DNA of 64,000 nt from Parelaphostrongylus tenuis (GCA_019055375.1 JAHQIW010007205.1:171594-235593); one strand, 5' to 3'. Counted from the stretch's first letter, positions 16,686 to 29,094 are shown. Program-made: numbers and translations. Notes: generated by a model from the letters alone, not told the origin.

Positions 16686-18954
16686 ATGGTTCGTGCAAAA
16701 GATCCTCTTAAACGCACATTAGTAGCTGGAGGAAGACGGATCGCTACAAGAAAGTCGACATTAGAAGTGATTTCTGAGGAGTCAATGGGGTCAGTTCTAA
16801 CCAAACTTGGTTATATATGCCATGTGCGCATAATAATTACTAGTTCACTTTGCTTTGCATCACCATCAAATAGAGTCTTCATTGCTCCTGCTTTTTCTAG
16901 CTGTGATATGGCTATATAAAGAGTTGCGGCGCTGTGGCTAGAGGTGCACTGTGTGGCACTCAAGGTTGATGGTTCGATCTCGCGCTCATGGCGCTTCAAG
17001 CCATCCGTCCCTCGGGGGACGGTATATTGGTACCACACTTGTCTGAGGGGATGAGCAGCACTGACACGATAACAAGGATAAGCCCTTTGAAAAAGTTCAT
17101 AGGCAGCCCTGACTATGGGCTACAGCTAATAATCTATATAGCATCTGTATCAATCGATCATCTATAAGTACCAGTTAGTGTTAAGTATTGATCTTTCAAG
17201 ATCAATTTTCCGAATATTCTTGATAAGTCGTTCCATAGTGTTGTTACTACAGCAATAAACACCAAATTCATGAACCAAAAAAAATTTAACTGTAGATTAT
17301 GGGATTCTTCAATTGCCCATTTTCTTACGGACATTTTAGTATTCAACTTATACTAGTTAACTAGCTTATATTAGCTTTGAGATGGAGTTGTCTTGAGAAC
17401 AAATTTGCTTGCTACACATGCACGAATGGCGCCGTAGGGGAAAAAGATAGTGAAGCGAGCGCAAGATCAACGAGTTTCCTGTGGCGCCTGAGCGCGACTG
17501 ATCTCAGTATATACTTCGTCTCCTGCACTGTTGCTTTGAAAGTCGTCGAGATCAAACCCTGAAATCGTCCAAGTGCATTAAAGATGAGGTCTCATAGGAA
17601 CGTGATGATTTTCACTTGGGAGCTGAAAAGGAAACATTTTTGATCATGGGCGGGCAGCTTTAATATATACTCTTTATTCAATTATCATGTAGAAATGTCA
17701 CTATGAAAGCAAGCAAGGATTAGTGAAGAAGAGGCTTCACTGAGAGTTAGAAGTGGCATTGCTAGCGACATGAGTAGTGATGACAACGAGAAAGAAAGGG
17801 TTTTTAGCTGCAATGAAGATCGGGTCAGTCGAAGTAGACGCAGCAATGGAATTGATGTTGAGCAAGATGCTCAGACAATGCCATCACAGTACCGCGACTT
17901 TATCTCTCCTGGTGCGTTATTGTCTTCATTTGACCTGTATCGAATATAATGCAGATTCATTCTTATTTTTGCCATTCTTTGGTTCTCACTTCTTTAATCC
18001 TTTGAGGATCACTATTGACTGGCAGGCGACGTCGCGCCGTCGCTTGCATGGCAGTCGCAGGTAGGCAGCATCCGCGTGTCTGGCTGTCTGCCTGCTTTCT
18101 TACGAGGCGCGACGCCGACATTATAGTAGCTGAGTGAGATTTGATGTCTCATGGCTTGATATGAAACGTATCATTAGGTACTTGAGGTGCTAAGATAATT
18201 ACCTCACGAAGAAATCAATTTACATAGTTTAAAAAATTTATTTTTCGTTGGTATACCGAGGAACCGTAGTCGCTCAAGGCCTCGTTATCGTACCAAAGTT
18301 CGAGCACAACAAGAGATCCAACGATACCAACACTCCACAAAGCTTCTAGTTCCGAAGGTGCTGTTGTTATTTGATGTTTACTCATGCATTAAACATGAAT
18401 GTTCCAGAAACCAATGCAGTGTGTCGTTCGAGAAGTGGCGACAGATCAATGTCCGGATCAGGTGTACCGATTTTCGGCCGATGCTCTCGATGTGATTCAC
18501 GAGGTGTGTTCTTGGGGAATTCAATTATATGCTAGACTGAGAGATGATTGCCTCCTCCTTATCACTGACTCTCCTCTTCCCGTCTGCTATATTACTGTAA
18601 CCATTTGACTTTCGCTGGGCTGAATATTTGATAACTTGCCGCTCATTTCATGTCCCCATCTTGTTTTCTGCATTATTGTTGTCTATAAGCAGATGCCTAT
18701 GAAAAACACTGATATGGAGTGCTCGCCTAATATGCATATACTCTTGAAGCATTGCCTTTTAACTCGTACAGTCAGTGTTTTTTGCTATCACAGTCATGGT
18801 CATATGAGTGATATTGAGTTTTTGGTGCTTGCAGGCTGCCAAAGCATTTCTTGTCCGTGTTTTCACGGACGCATCCATGTGCGCTTCTCAGTCGGGGCGC
18901 GTAACTTTGATGCCAAGAGATATTCAACTCGTTCGGATGTTACAAAATTGGTAG
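16686..18954 (+). CDS. hcp-3: Centromeric histone H3 variant (CENP-A / HCP-3-like), 5 exons
   Basis: Replaces H3 in centromeric nucleosomes; in holocentric nematodes it marks kinetochore chromatin along the chromosome. Exons: 16686-16789, 17718-17915, about 18261-18357, 18408-18503, 18835-18954, about 204 residues. The tail begins MVRAKDPLKR and has a Ser/Arg-rich stretch (VSRSRRS). The histone fold follows: exon 3 gives the alpha-N region (QQEIQRYQHSTKLL), exon 4 alpha1, loop 1 and the start of alpha2 (VVREVATDQCPDQVYRFSAD), and exon 5 the end of alpha2, loop 2 and alpha3 (GRVTLMPRDIQLVRM, ending LQNW, stop). Compared with H3, loop 1 is two residues longer and GRVTL replaces KRVTI, both usual for CENP-A. 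Exon 4 and 5 joins are clean. The exon 2 donor and the acceptors of exons 2 and 3 are non-consensus and were chosen by phase, so the tail is provisional. Introns 1 and 2 hold a SINE and mariner debris. Confidence 0.85.
16925..17130 (+). mobile_element. tRNA-derived SINE, family 1, 3' truncated
   Basis: GGCGCTGTGGCTAGAGGTG (A box), TTGATGGTTCGATCTCGCGC (B box), then CCATCCGTCCCTC, ATTGGTACCACACTTGTCTG and AGCAGCACTGAC. In intron 1 of the CENP-A-like gene. Confidence 0.75.
17160..17500 (+). mobile_element. Mariner-derived fragment
   Basis: AAACACCAAATTCATGAACC and, further on, GAGATGGAGTTGTCTTGAG...ATGCACGAATGGCG match the MITE at 7909-8277, read in the + direction here (MELS-stop-EQICLL). Decayed. 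In intron 1 of the CENP-A-like gene. Confidence 0.5.
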
Positions 18955-19735
18955 ACGAAGAAAGAGGAAGCGTTCTTAGCCGTGGATCCCTCGAAATAAT
19001 ACTATACTTTTTGCTTTTAAAGTGATAAAAGCCATCTAAATACTTCTTTGATGAAATGTCGTTTCGCTGTTTCTTGCATGAATTATACTCGTTTTATATA
19101 ATTGCCAAAAAATTTATTCCATTGCATGGTAAGAGTTATAGAGACTATCCCCTAAACAGTCCCTAGTCGAAAATATTACGGTGTGTATCAGTTGATCAAT
19201 AAGTATTTATTACACGTCCTTTCACGCTTTCATCGGATTGATATCGTTCTATCTTCACTTCATATTAATATGAGATTTTCAAGAAGTTCTGGATTTAGTT
19301 TATGCTTGTGCTTTTTTCAGTTTATATAGACCACAATCCTGATTTCTCCAAGGTTCCTCAGAATCCATTCAGAATGCTTTATAACATTAATCGCTGTTTC
19401 TGACAGTGAAATGCTTTCTTTTTCGTCATTCGTTTCATGAAGTAATGTTAATTGTTTACTATATGCTTCTTAAGTTTACCGGTTGGCCAAACAGTCCGTC
19501 CATAGCTCAGTAATCTATGAGTCTACTCGTCTGTGTAGTAAACCAGAGCTGCGCTACTCGCTCGTATGACGTAACTTATTTCACTTGTACAATCTGTACA
19601 AGCTGCTGGATCGGTATGAAGTTTCACACGTGCTAAATTGTATTGCAAGAGATCAGAGATGTTCGTTAAAGCTGACGCAACATTGATTCTGGAGAGCAAA
19701 CCGTCGTAATTGATTTATCTAATAATCTGGTCTGG
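18955..19735. other. Intergenic, nothing recognised
   Basis: No exon, repeat family or RNA gene could be supported downstream of the CENP-A stop. No AATAAA within the first 100 bases; AATAAT at about 19000 might serve. Confidence 0.3.
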
Positions 19736-19739
19736 CCTT

Positions 19740-19960
19740 TATCTAAATTTAAGAGCGCGGGTGACGAGGTGGTTAAAGTGACCTCCAACACACACATAGC
19801 TGATGGTTCGATCATGTGTCCAAGATTCACCAAGCCTTCATCCTTACTAGCTAGTGAATTGATGTCAAACTTGTCTAGGAAAGCAGCAGCAGTGACCTGA
19901 TACATCAATGGGCCACCGAGAGTCGCTCTCTAAAGGCCAATATCTATTCACTCACGTCCG
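19740..19960 (+). mobile_element. tRNA-derived SINE, family 1, decayed
   Basis: GCGCGGGTGACGAGGTGGTTAAAGTG, GATGGTTCGATC, CACCAAGCCTTCATCC, AACTTGTCTAGGAAAGCAGCAG follow the family order. Confidence 0.5.
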
Positions 19961-20339
19961 GGATGCTGCGGAAACGTATGCATGGTGTATCGCTTAGGAA
20001 TGGATCAACGCCAAGAGCTTTGCCTCTTTCTTAGCTATTAGATTACGACTTCAGAATCTCATTGTGCCACCATACTTTTTGAATCTCTGGACTTTTTCTC
20101 TGATATGGTGACACTTTCACAACTTTGTCACGTCGATACTACCGCGTATAAGTGATGCTCTCGTATAGGAAATTAGTCACTTTTCCCTTCTTGTTTCTCA
20201 GGATTCATGCTCAGACTTTTTCTTGCACATTTTTCCATTAAGCCTTTCTTACCTAACGTTGTTTTGTCACTAGTAATTTTCTTTTCGATGTATTTCAGGA
20301 TCGCCTGTGTCGTGATTTCCCGATTTTCATCGATCATTT

Positions 20340-23300
20340 CTTTTTTGAATAAATGAATATTTTCTTCTATTTAACCGTTCTGAGGTGTTATTAGTATTAT
20401 TTATTGAATAATAGCGAAGCATACAACAATACAGTAAGTAGTGCAGCTTTAATATACAATATTCGAGGTGGCTAACGTTTCGGCGAGTCGCCTTCTTCAG
20501 AGCATGAAAAGATAACATTGATCTACAATTCGCTGAGCCATAACATCCATAACCCAGGAGAAAACGTAAGAAATTAATTTTGGATAGCACAGTAACAACT
20601 CCATTTTGAAACACTAACCGTTTTGAGGTTTGGTCTATCAATTATTCATGACCAGCCGCTTAAGGTCACTGCATTAGTGGGCTGTGCCTAACTCAGGCCG
20701 GAAAGATAAGCCTAAGGTATGGTTGGAGGTCACGCGTGATTACAAGGCACTCCTCTTTTCGATTCATTTTCGGGCCATTGCTACTTATCCAAAAGCTTCT
20801 AGTATCACGCGCAGATGTTGGTATACCCAAGCATCAAAGCGGTGAGTGTTTATGAAATGAAGTTTTTACTACGCTATCCAGAAGCCCTTCTCTAACGTTT
20901 TCTGCTGGGGTTATGGAGGTTTTAGCTTAGTGAAATGTGGATCAATGTGATCTTTCCAGGCTCTGAAGAAGGCAACCAGCCAAAACGTTAGCTACCCCGG
21001 ATATTGTATATTCAAGCTGCATTACTGACTGTATTGTTGTATGCTTAGCTAATATGTAATTAATAGTAACAATAACACCTCGGAACGGCTAAACAGAAGA
21101 AAATATTCATTTATTCAAACTATGGCGAGAATAATAGACAGTCGGTCTTGGGATTTATTACAAACTGTCCCAGCCAAATATTACTGACTAGTAAAGAAAG
21201 TCTTGTCACTAAGACAAAAGATTGTCTGAGCTAGACAGACAATCATTTTCCTCCGTCGCTGTTTGAAACACCAAATCGTTTCAAACTTCATCAGACGAAA
21301 CGTCTTCACGAGCTATGCAGTCGACCAAAGGAGGACCAACAAATTCTGGATATCGAAATGCGATCTCTACGGGAAGCACTTCGATTCAAGCAAGATCTAC
21401 TATATTTTCAATTGAAGAAGTGTGAATTGAAAGAGTTGTATTGCATCCAGTTTTTGGAGGATCGCCTTTGGAGGAAAATCAAGGGTGGGTCATTTTTAAT
21501 CTGCGATTCTATTAGGTGCTAAAGTATCCCTATGCAGAAAATTTGAAAATCATTTTGAACAAATCGCGTAGATCAGCTTCATCAACAAAACAACACAACA
21601 CCGTAAATGAACAATCAAGGGTCACCGTGTTAAGAGGCATGACTCTTCCCGATAATGCGCGCTCACTCTTGGAATTGGCGAAAGTTTCTCACCAGCGCAA
21701 CCCATTTCTAAGGAAACCGTGTGCAGTATCGCCTGCAATTTGCAAGAACTTCAAGACTGACTCCGCTATAAGGCCAGCACGCACGAGCAACAAAACATAG
21801 AGGAAACACCAACACCCACCTTTTCCCCGAGCGTTCTTTAGGCAGCAAGACCTCAATAACAAAGTGGATATCAATTTTCGCATATTTTCAAACGAACTCT
21901 CAGAATCCTCAACCACTACCGCGGGAAAATGTTTAGTTCCAACCTAACATCAGCTCAGAAAAGTGGCATGCGACAGATACGGGAGCTGATAAATTCCAGA
22001 AACAGTTAGACCTTCAGTTAGTGACAAGGGAGGAGAGTTTGTAGTAATTCCCAATCAGTTAGATATTGCGATAACGAAAAAGCATCTTGAAGACACCACA
22101 CTTTATCGCCCAACATCTGATAAGGAATTCCAAAAACAATATCGAAAATTGAACTAAGAATGAATAACAAGCAAGTTCGGCTGGTCTAAAACCCTCCGTT
22201 ATCTCTCAACTAAAGCTTAACCCACCATCATGCCCCGTCCTATACTTACTTATTAGAACTCATAAGTTGGTATGCACTGATGATTTTTTGTCTACTAATC
22301 TTTCGTTTTTCAAAGTTAGACCCATCATCAGCTACGTAGGCGGGCCAACGGATAGGATAACGTGGTTCTTAACCTAATACTAGGCCAATTACTAAAACAC
22401 ATTCCAGCCTATCTCACCAACACCCAAATGTTCCTCGACCATCTACGGAACGCGTCCCCCAGCAACGCGTACGTATGGAATCGTTCGACGTAACCGCCCT
22501 TTATACAAACGTGTCGAATGAGTCCCAATGCAAGCCATATACGAGATTCTAACGGAGCTCGAAAGGAACACGAACATGTAAGGCTTCTCCATCCGGCAGG
22601 TTATGACTCTCTTAAAAGAGTGCCTAAACTGTCAATCTTTAGAAGTTCCGTGGAACTATTTTGCCCAATCAGAGGGCTGGCAATGGGACGACTAGCGCCA
22701 ACACTTGCTATAGCCTTTATGTCTAAAGTGGAAACCCAATTATCGATCTCCGCCCGTTGCTCTACTGTAGGTATATAGATGACTGCTTTGTCGTCTGCTC
22801 AACTCGGAAATGGTCAAATGTTTTGAGTTGCTGAACAGCCAGTCAGAGTACATAAAGTTCACCCGTGAGGAACCGAAAGAAAATTGGCTCCCATTTATAA
22901 ACGTTCAGGTCAACCTATTCAAAACCTGCTACAATACAAAATGGTACCGAAAGCCAAGCAACAAAAACACCTTAGTTCATTACCTATCACCTCATCCTGT
23001 CACACATAAAACGCGTGTTTCTAAATAACATGTTCCGAACAGCGACAAATGTGTGCACAGGAAATGAACACAAGGTAGAATCTTCAAGCTTGGCGCAAAA
23101 AATAGCCATCTCTAATGGCTACGATACGGTAGGAGCTTCCCAGGTTAGATTTCTAGGAAATTCTATACCCCACACGACAAGTTTGGCGAAAATGAGGTTA
23201 CTTTCCTTCTGCCTTTTTATCTCTAACGAAATGAGTATAGCTATCAAACGCTGCCTAAAAAGGGCAGGTTTGGATGATTCGGTAGCAATCGTTGAAATAC

Positions 23301-24130
23301 CCCCAAAAACACTAAAGCGTTAATTAGTCCGCAACCGACTGTATGACAGTCTCTGCGGAACCAATGACTGCAAAGTTTGTCCGAACGGACAGAGACGGGG
23401 ACTGTATGAGATCGGGTATAATTTACCTAATTTCTTGCGAGGCATGCGGCGATGAGTACATTGGCGAAACGGGTAGGCCACTATTCCTCCGTGTAAAAGA
23501 GCACCTAGTTGTGTTGCGCAACTCTGATCTAAAAACTCCACTAGGCACGCATAGGGACCAAAAACATGCAGGACTAATGTTCGGCGTCAAATTCTCGATA
23601 CTCACACAGGAATCAAGAACATCTGCGCGTAAAACCTAGAAGCCTTTTGGATACATAGCAAAGGCCGAGAATGAACCGAAAAGAGGAGTGCCTCGTAATC
23701 ACGCGTGACCATACCTTAGGCTGATCATTCCGGCCTGAGTTGGGCACAGCCCTAATGCACTGACCTTAAGCGGCTGGTCTTCAATGAATAAATGATAGAC
23801 CTAAACATCAAAACGGTGAGTGTTTTATGATTATGCTTTTACTATGCGATCCGAAATTCATTTCAACGTTTTCTGCTGGGGTTATGGACGTCTTGACTTA
23901 GTGAATTGTGGATCAATGTGATCTTTCCAGGCTCTGAAGAAGGCGACCCGTCAAAGCGTTAGTCACCTCGAATATTGTATATTCAAGCTGCATTACTGAC
24001 TGTAATGTTGTATGCTTCGCTAATATTCAATGAATAATATCAATTACACCTCGGGACAGTTAAACAAAAGAAAATATTCATTTATTCAAACTATGCCCAG
24101 GTTAATAGATAGTCGCTCTTAGGATTTCTT
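20340..24130 (+). mobile_element. Penelope-like retroelement, near full length but decayed
   Basis: Layout: an inverted copy of the element's own 3' tail (20340-20810), a direct copy of the terminal repeat (20811-21180), coding region (about 21264-23640), then the 3' tail and terminal repeat in the forward direction (23641-24130). Shared marks: AGCCGCTTAAGGTCACTGCA, ACGCGTGATTAC, TTTCCAGGCTCTGAAGAAGG, ATATTGTATATTCAAGCTGC, AAAATATTCATTTATTC. The partly inverted tail and repeated ends are typical of Penelope-like elements. Confidence 0.8.
21264..23640 (+). pseudogene. Penelope-like reverse transcriptase with C-terminal GIY-YIG endonuclease, frameshifted
   Basis: Pieces in order: an N-terminal helical part (LCSRPKEDQQILDIEMRSLR), the RT finger/palm block GLAMGRLAPTLAIAFM at about 22672-22720, the catalytic RYIDDCFVVCST at about 22771-22805, the thumb part (EEPKENWLPFINVQ, WYRKPSNKNTLVHY), then the GIY-YIG domain (GIIYLISCEACGDEYIGETG at 23415-23475, followed by RPLFLRVKEH and LGTHRDQKH). 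The frame changes several times and stops interrupt it, so it is not functional. RT copies RNA at the nicked target; GIY-YIG makes the nick. Confidence 0.85.
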
Positions 24131-24171
24131 TCTTTTTTTTCTGGGAGTGAGCGGTGGGGGAGGGGATGGAG

Positions 24172-24420
24172 CGGGCGTCGTGGCCGAGTGTTTGTGATGC
24201 TCATTGCGGCGCGTAGAGCCGAGTTCTGCTGCAGTTAACAACAACGACCTGTGGAACGCCACAGCCAGGATATCCTCGAGACTGTAAGTAGACTCGCTTT
24301 ACCAATATTCTACGCCGTTCAAAAGAAGACGAAAAACGAATTGAATGCTTGAAGTACTGGGATCCGCACGGTGAAGAAAGTACTATGATAGCGGATCAAG
24401 TAAACAAAGTGCTAAATAAT
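24172..24420 (+). mobile_element. tRNA-derived SINE, family 2
   Basis: GGGCGTCGTGGCCGAGTG head, GAACGCCACAGCCAGGATATC, AAGTACTGGGATCCGCACGG. Inserted directly after the Penelope-like element. Confidence 0.6.
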
Positions 24421-24429
24421 TTCTTTTTT

Positions 24430-25365
24430 AGGTCGAGCGGAATCAAAAACGTGGTTTTTTCGTCAGCAGAAGGCGGGTTCAATGATTATTTGACCTCAAT
24501 TAGCTCGACAAGACTTTTTCATAGAAGTGTTAATAAACATTCGAAAACTTAAATCTCTGACTACAGCCCCACGTGGTCGGTTTTTCAAAACACTTTTTTA
24601 TAACCTGGTAAAATCCACAATGGAATCATTTTTCGCACGACCACGCATTCTTTTCCTTATCTCGCTTGTGTTTCGCTGGACAAAACTTCCTTAGAGTATT
24701 AGAACTCTTTCGATAGCACGAGTCCCTAGAACTCAGAGACGTGTTCGCTTTTTGGAAGAGCTCTTTTGATAGCACTGTAGGTAAAAAAAAAGATTTGTGC
24801 GTTACAGCTCGCTAGACAGAGCTCTTTCTTTACACTATTAGTAATTCGATAGCGTAGTTTCCAGTAATTTCAGCGCCGCGCTTATTTTCTAGGAAGGACC
24901 GTTTCACTGCAGTGTAGCACGGAAAATAAGATCGAGCTTTATGTATTTAATGACCTCGTTTACCGGACAACTCACGGCGGGGAAAGAGGCGGGGCGATCG
25001 ACTGGTACGGGTTAGATTTGTGGGGTGGAAGCTGCTCTCAATTGGGAATATTTCTCCGTTTTAAAAAAAAGTCCATATAAAAAAGGTCGACTTAGATACT
25101 ACGAAACCTTCTCTACACATTCATAATCTCTTTGTGCTTCCAGCGAATTACGCGCGTGAAAAATTGAAATCGCGCAATGCAGGTGTGGAACATAATTTAA
25201 TTTTGAATTTGCAGCGTTACAAAAGGGCGCTTTGAAAAACCGGCCATGAGGAGCTGCAGTCAGAAATTTAAGCTTCCATCCAATGATAATTAACACTCTT
25301 ATAGAGAATTCTTGTTCAGCGAAAGGATTTGGTTACTCATTTATCGTTGTCTGACATATTTTTGA
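24430..25365. repeat. Fold-back MITE of the GGACAAGAACTTTCC family, long copy
   Basis: Left AGAAGTGTTAATAAACATTC and ATCTCTGACTACAGCCCCACG; right GGCCATGAGGAGCTGCAGTC, ACACTCTTATAGAGAATTCTTG, inverted. Its middle (AAAGAGGCGGGGCGATCG) matches 58855-58895 and the inverse of 3260-3330. Confidence 0.6.
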
Positions 25366-26214
25366 ATACTTTTTTGAACACATACTTTTTTGGTTTTTGA
25401 AACTTACCCAGGAGGCCAAACCTTTGTGCGTTATGTGTACTTGGAAGAGTACTAGATCAAGTTTTCAACTTGCCATCTGAGTATGCTTCTATGCAAGCTT
25501 GAAGGGTTCTGGTATGTTTCTATTCATTTTATTCTAATCTACCCTTGCTATCCTTCTGTTCAACTATGCTCATATCACCGAAACACTTTTGGCTGAAGAT
25601 TCTCGAATATCTGTGGTAAGAATACTACTTTAAATGGAAACATAGCTTGTGATCAAATTGCCAGCGATTTCTAGCACATTGTCAAGAAACAACTGAATAA
25701 CCGTTGTAGATGTTGTTGGCACAACTGCATCACCGAAAGCTCCAATAATGTCATTACTAAACAGCTTTCAATATTTTCTTCCAAGAAATTCCCACTGTTC
25801 CTGGTGCTATGTACTGAACTGGAGCGGCCTGTTCTCTATGATCTCCTTAGTCCTAATGAAACTCAGCAAAATGCCCACTTGGATTATAAAAGTGTTTATA
25901 TCTATCCAGTCGTTCACACGAACTATTCATTTCTTTCTTTGAGTGATGAGCACTATTTTCATTCCATCTAAACGGAAAAGGGGCAATGTTTTCCGAGTAC
26001 TATAGCCTTATAGTGAGATTTTTCATTTCACAGACACTTCTTAGTCTTGAGTTATGATAAACTTGAATCAGAAACTGGCGATTCTTGGTTCAATTAAAGG
26101 TTCATTTTCCCATTGTAGGGCCGTCCTGCACTAGTCAGTATAATGATTATGGCCAATCGAATCGAATCATTGGCTTTGAAGAAGACGAAACTCGTCGAAA
26201 TGTCACTGACCATG

Positions 26215-26345
26215 AAAAAACCGAGGTCATGGTAAGAATCCCGGGGCAGCAATCAAATACGTCGACGCGAAAAAACCCATGAGGCCTTCTGGATATGCCG
26301 CAAGAGTGAAGAATGAATCGAGGGAGAAACGACAGAATTAGTTCT
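26215..26345 (+). mobile_element. Penelope-like GIY-YIG tail fragment
   Basis: CGTCGACGCGAAAAAACCCAT, AGGCCTTCTGGATATGCCGC, GAAGAATGAATCGAG line up with 23615-23690 of the main element (TCTGCGCGTAAAACC, AAGCCTTTTGGATACATAGC). Confidence 0.5.
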
Positions 26346-26424
26346 ATCAACTTCGTGCTAATGGCTCAATCAACGCAGAATGTATGATCAAACAGATTTA
26401 ACCGCTTCTAGCTGTGGTGTACGA

Positions 26425-26850
26425 TGTTATAAACATGCCCAGTGATGTAGAGTGATGTGCAAACTTTTGTGTCACTGGGAGGCGAACTCACATTTCACCC
26501 TATCCAGGGACACGTGGTCAAACCGTTGCACTACCGACGCCTGCTTTGACACCACTCTCTCTACGCTCCGCTATCGACATTGTACCCAGTCACGCTGCGA
26601 ATATATACCAATTGATGATCGCACAGAGTCCCTTTTTATTAACCGAGCGGTATGACTACCCGTGCCATACCGTTGACGACTGCTTGTCGTCAGATAGATG
26701 CGATATAGAATAGAAAGAGTGGTGTCAAAACAGGCGTCGGTAAAGCAACGGTTCGAGCACAGCGCCGCAGATTAAGGTGAAATGTGGGTTCAAGTCCAAG
26801 CTGACGCAAAAGTTTTGCACATCACTCTACATCAATGGGAAGATTATATG
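26425..26850. repeat. Fold-back repeat with tRNA-like arms, second copy
   Basis: Left end CCCAGTGATGTAGAGTGATG, right end CATCACTCTACATCAATGGG. Inner inverted pairs GACGCCTGCTTTGACACCAC / GTGGTGTCAAAACAGGCGTC and a B box GGGTTCAAGTCC at the right. Same plan as 16233-16552. Confidence 0.65.
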
Positions 26851-27299
26851 ATTGGCTTGTAATACCGAAGTTAAAGAAAGGTCGGTTTACAGATATTATT
26901 ACGCTTTGTGTGAGCCCAGCTAATCCATCAATTTACACTGCAAAAAGGCGCTGACATAATCATAGATCCACCAGGGCTGACAGATTAATCTGGGCATAGA
27001 AAGAATAATTTAGCGCTTCTTTCGATGAGCCGAAGCAAAATTGTTATTAGTAGTATCTATTGAATGTAATTTACGATAGAGTAGCATTCAATACGGTGAT
27101 ACAATAGCCGAAGCTTTGGTGTTATCGTCTTCTTCCAAACCTGCAATGGTCAGGATAATTAGCAATCCACCTGGTCACATATTTTCGGAATCCCCTACAT
27201 TAGAAGTGGCAAACAAATTTTACTTTGCACAATCAACAGTTTTTTTCCTGATCATTCACCATAGCTGCTTTTGAGTTTTCCAATATTCATTGGAAACAA
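26851..27299. other. No feature recognised
   Basis: AT-rich spacer with many stops in all frames; no family or exon seen. Confidence 0.3.
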
Positions 27300-27480
27300 G
27301 CCGCTTAGTCATGCATATGATATGAATGCACCTGACTCAGGTCAAAAACTAGCCTGAGGTACGATGTGAGGTTGCGCGTGATTATGAGACACTTCTCTTT
27401 GCGACTCATCCTTGAATTATTTATCGGAAAATCCCGAGAGTCAATTGCGTAGATGTTTTGGATTTCTGTGTGAGGATGCT
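27300..27480 (-). mobile_element. Penelope-like 3' tail fragment, inverted
   Basis: AGCCGCTTAGTCATGCATATG, GACTCAGGTCAAAAACTAGCCTGAGG, GCGCGTGATTATGAGACACTTCTC follow 20655-20765 of the main element, which is the inverted tail. Confidence 0.5.
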
Positions 27481-28283
27481 GTCTGCATCACAATCTTCTC
27501 CATTATCTCTTTGTTCTCTAGATGGGCTTAGTAGAGCGTTTTGTTTGGCTTTAACTGTTACAACGAAGTGCTCTTTTATAACAACTTTGCTCTTGCTCAT
27601 CAAAAAAAAAAAAACGCTGAGCATTATTTAGTTGAGATGGTAGTGTTTAGATAAGACTGTAAAAAAGTATGTATAAATATGAAGAATTATAGAACTATGG
27701 AAAAGGATTACGAGTACAAAGGCAGTGCTTACTTTCTTCAATACTTTTTCAATTGAAAACCCTTGAAAAATCTTGGTCAATCTCTTTCTCTTGCTTTTCT
27801 ATGCTATGTGCTAAATAGATAAGTCAATTGGATGTGTGCACATGTTTCTTGGCACCTTCTCAAATTTGAGTGGTCTCCTAGGAGAATTGTTTCCAGTGGA
27901 GTTCATTAGCTTAAAACAAACGTCTAGCACCATAAACTCTTGCAGCTATTGTCATCCATATATCCTATAGCTTGAGCTTCAGCCAAGGTGGTGCGGTATA
28001 CTCTACTTCATTAGCGATCCATAACTCTATCCAATATTTTATGAACTTTTTTGTCCCAAGAATCCTGATCATGCCAGTTTGAAAACAAAACCACTGCCAT
28101 AGAAAACTAGTAAATCATCTACACCAAGGTGAATTCCACTAATATGTGTCAGTAAGGCAGTTAGTTCTTAACAGTTAAACTCCCAGCGTTTCTTTGAAAT
28201 TCTAATGTGTGTTATCAGTTTCCATTCTATTCCATTCTGTCACTTTCAATTTTTTATTTAATACGTTATCATCGAGCGTCTAG

Positions 28284-28560
28284 GTAGCATATGGCACAAT
28301 GGTTAGATGTGCCTCGTAGTTCACATGTGGCTACGAATTCGATTTTTCTTCTCAGGCCCACCAAACCCTTCGTCTAACCGGACTAAGCAAATTGTACCAA
28401 AACTTGCTTGGTAGGATAGTGGTGCTAATTTGATGCATCGCTGGGCCACCACAAGTTATTGTAAGGGCTAGAGATGCGACCGCTAACGCAACTTAATGAA
28501 GTCGTGTGTGTGGCGCCCCTTCTAAGGATTGATCAACCTTATGAGCCTTATCTTTTATGC
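28284..28560 (+). mobile_element. tRNA-derived SINE, family 1
   Basis: GCATATGGCACAATGGTTAGATGTGCC (A box), weak B box (AATTCGATTTTTC), ACTTGCTTGGTAGGATAG, GGGCCACCACAAGTTATTG, AGTCGTGTGTGTGGCGCCCC. Confidence 0.65.
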
Positions 28561-28696
28561 TTTTTATCGGCAGTGTAATTCACGGAACAGTGCTGAATAA
28601 TTCTCTCTTATTAACGAATTTGACTCGGTTAATCTCAGTGGGCTGCATAGATGCATCCTCATTAATTTTCTGTTCGTAAGAGCTGTTTTTGTTGTT

Positions 28697-28990
28697 GATG
28701 GCGTCCGTAAGGCAAATGGTTAGAAGTGCCTTGCAATACACACGTTGGTCGATCGTTCGATACTGCACCCCGCACTCGTCTGGCTTCTCAAGCCTCTGAG
28801 GGCCAATTTTGTCTGGGAGGTTGGCAGCAGTGTTTTGTTACTTAAATAGGGATGCACAAGTTATTACATAGGCCAGATATGCATGCAATCACATGCGCGA
28901 TACTGCACATGAAGTCGAATGCATGATGCTTCTTTCGGTGATTAATCATCATCGAATGCAATGTGCTTCGATTTCACTTGTATAGTTAAA
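28697..28990 (+). mobile_element. tRNA-derived SINE, family 1
   Basis: GGCGTCCGTAAGGCAAATGGTTAGAAGTG, GATCGTTCGATACTG (B box), TGTCTGGGAGGTTGGCAGCAG, GCCAGATATGCATGCAATCAC. A second copy less than 200 bases after another of the same strand. Confidence 0.65.
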
Positions 28991-29094
28991 AAAGTTCGCT
29001 TCCATAAGTTTCATCCAATCGTATATTCATGCATTGAGAGATGTTTCATGCGATTCGGAGACGCTCATTGCAATTGCTTTGATTATTGAGCAAA

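Noticed and set aside
18399..18608. Open frames in other phases over the histone exons (Ser/Arg-rich reading of 18408-18503; Cys-rich reading of 18835-19021)
   Set aside because: The phase-0 reading gives the H3 fold across three exons with clean joins; the others are shadows.
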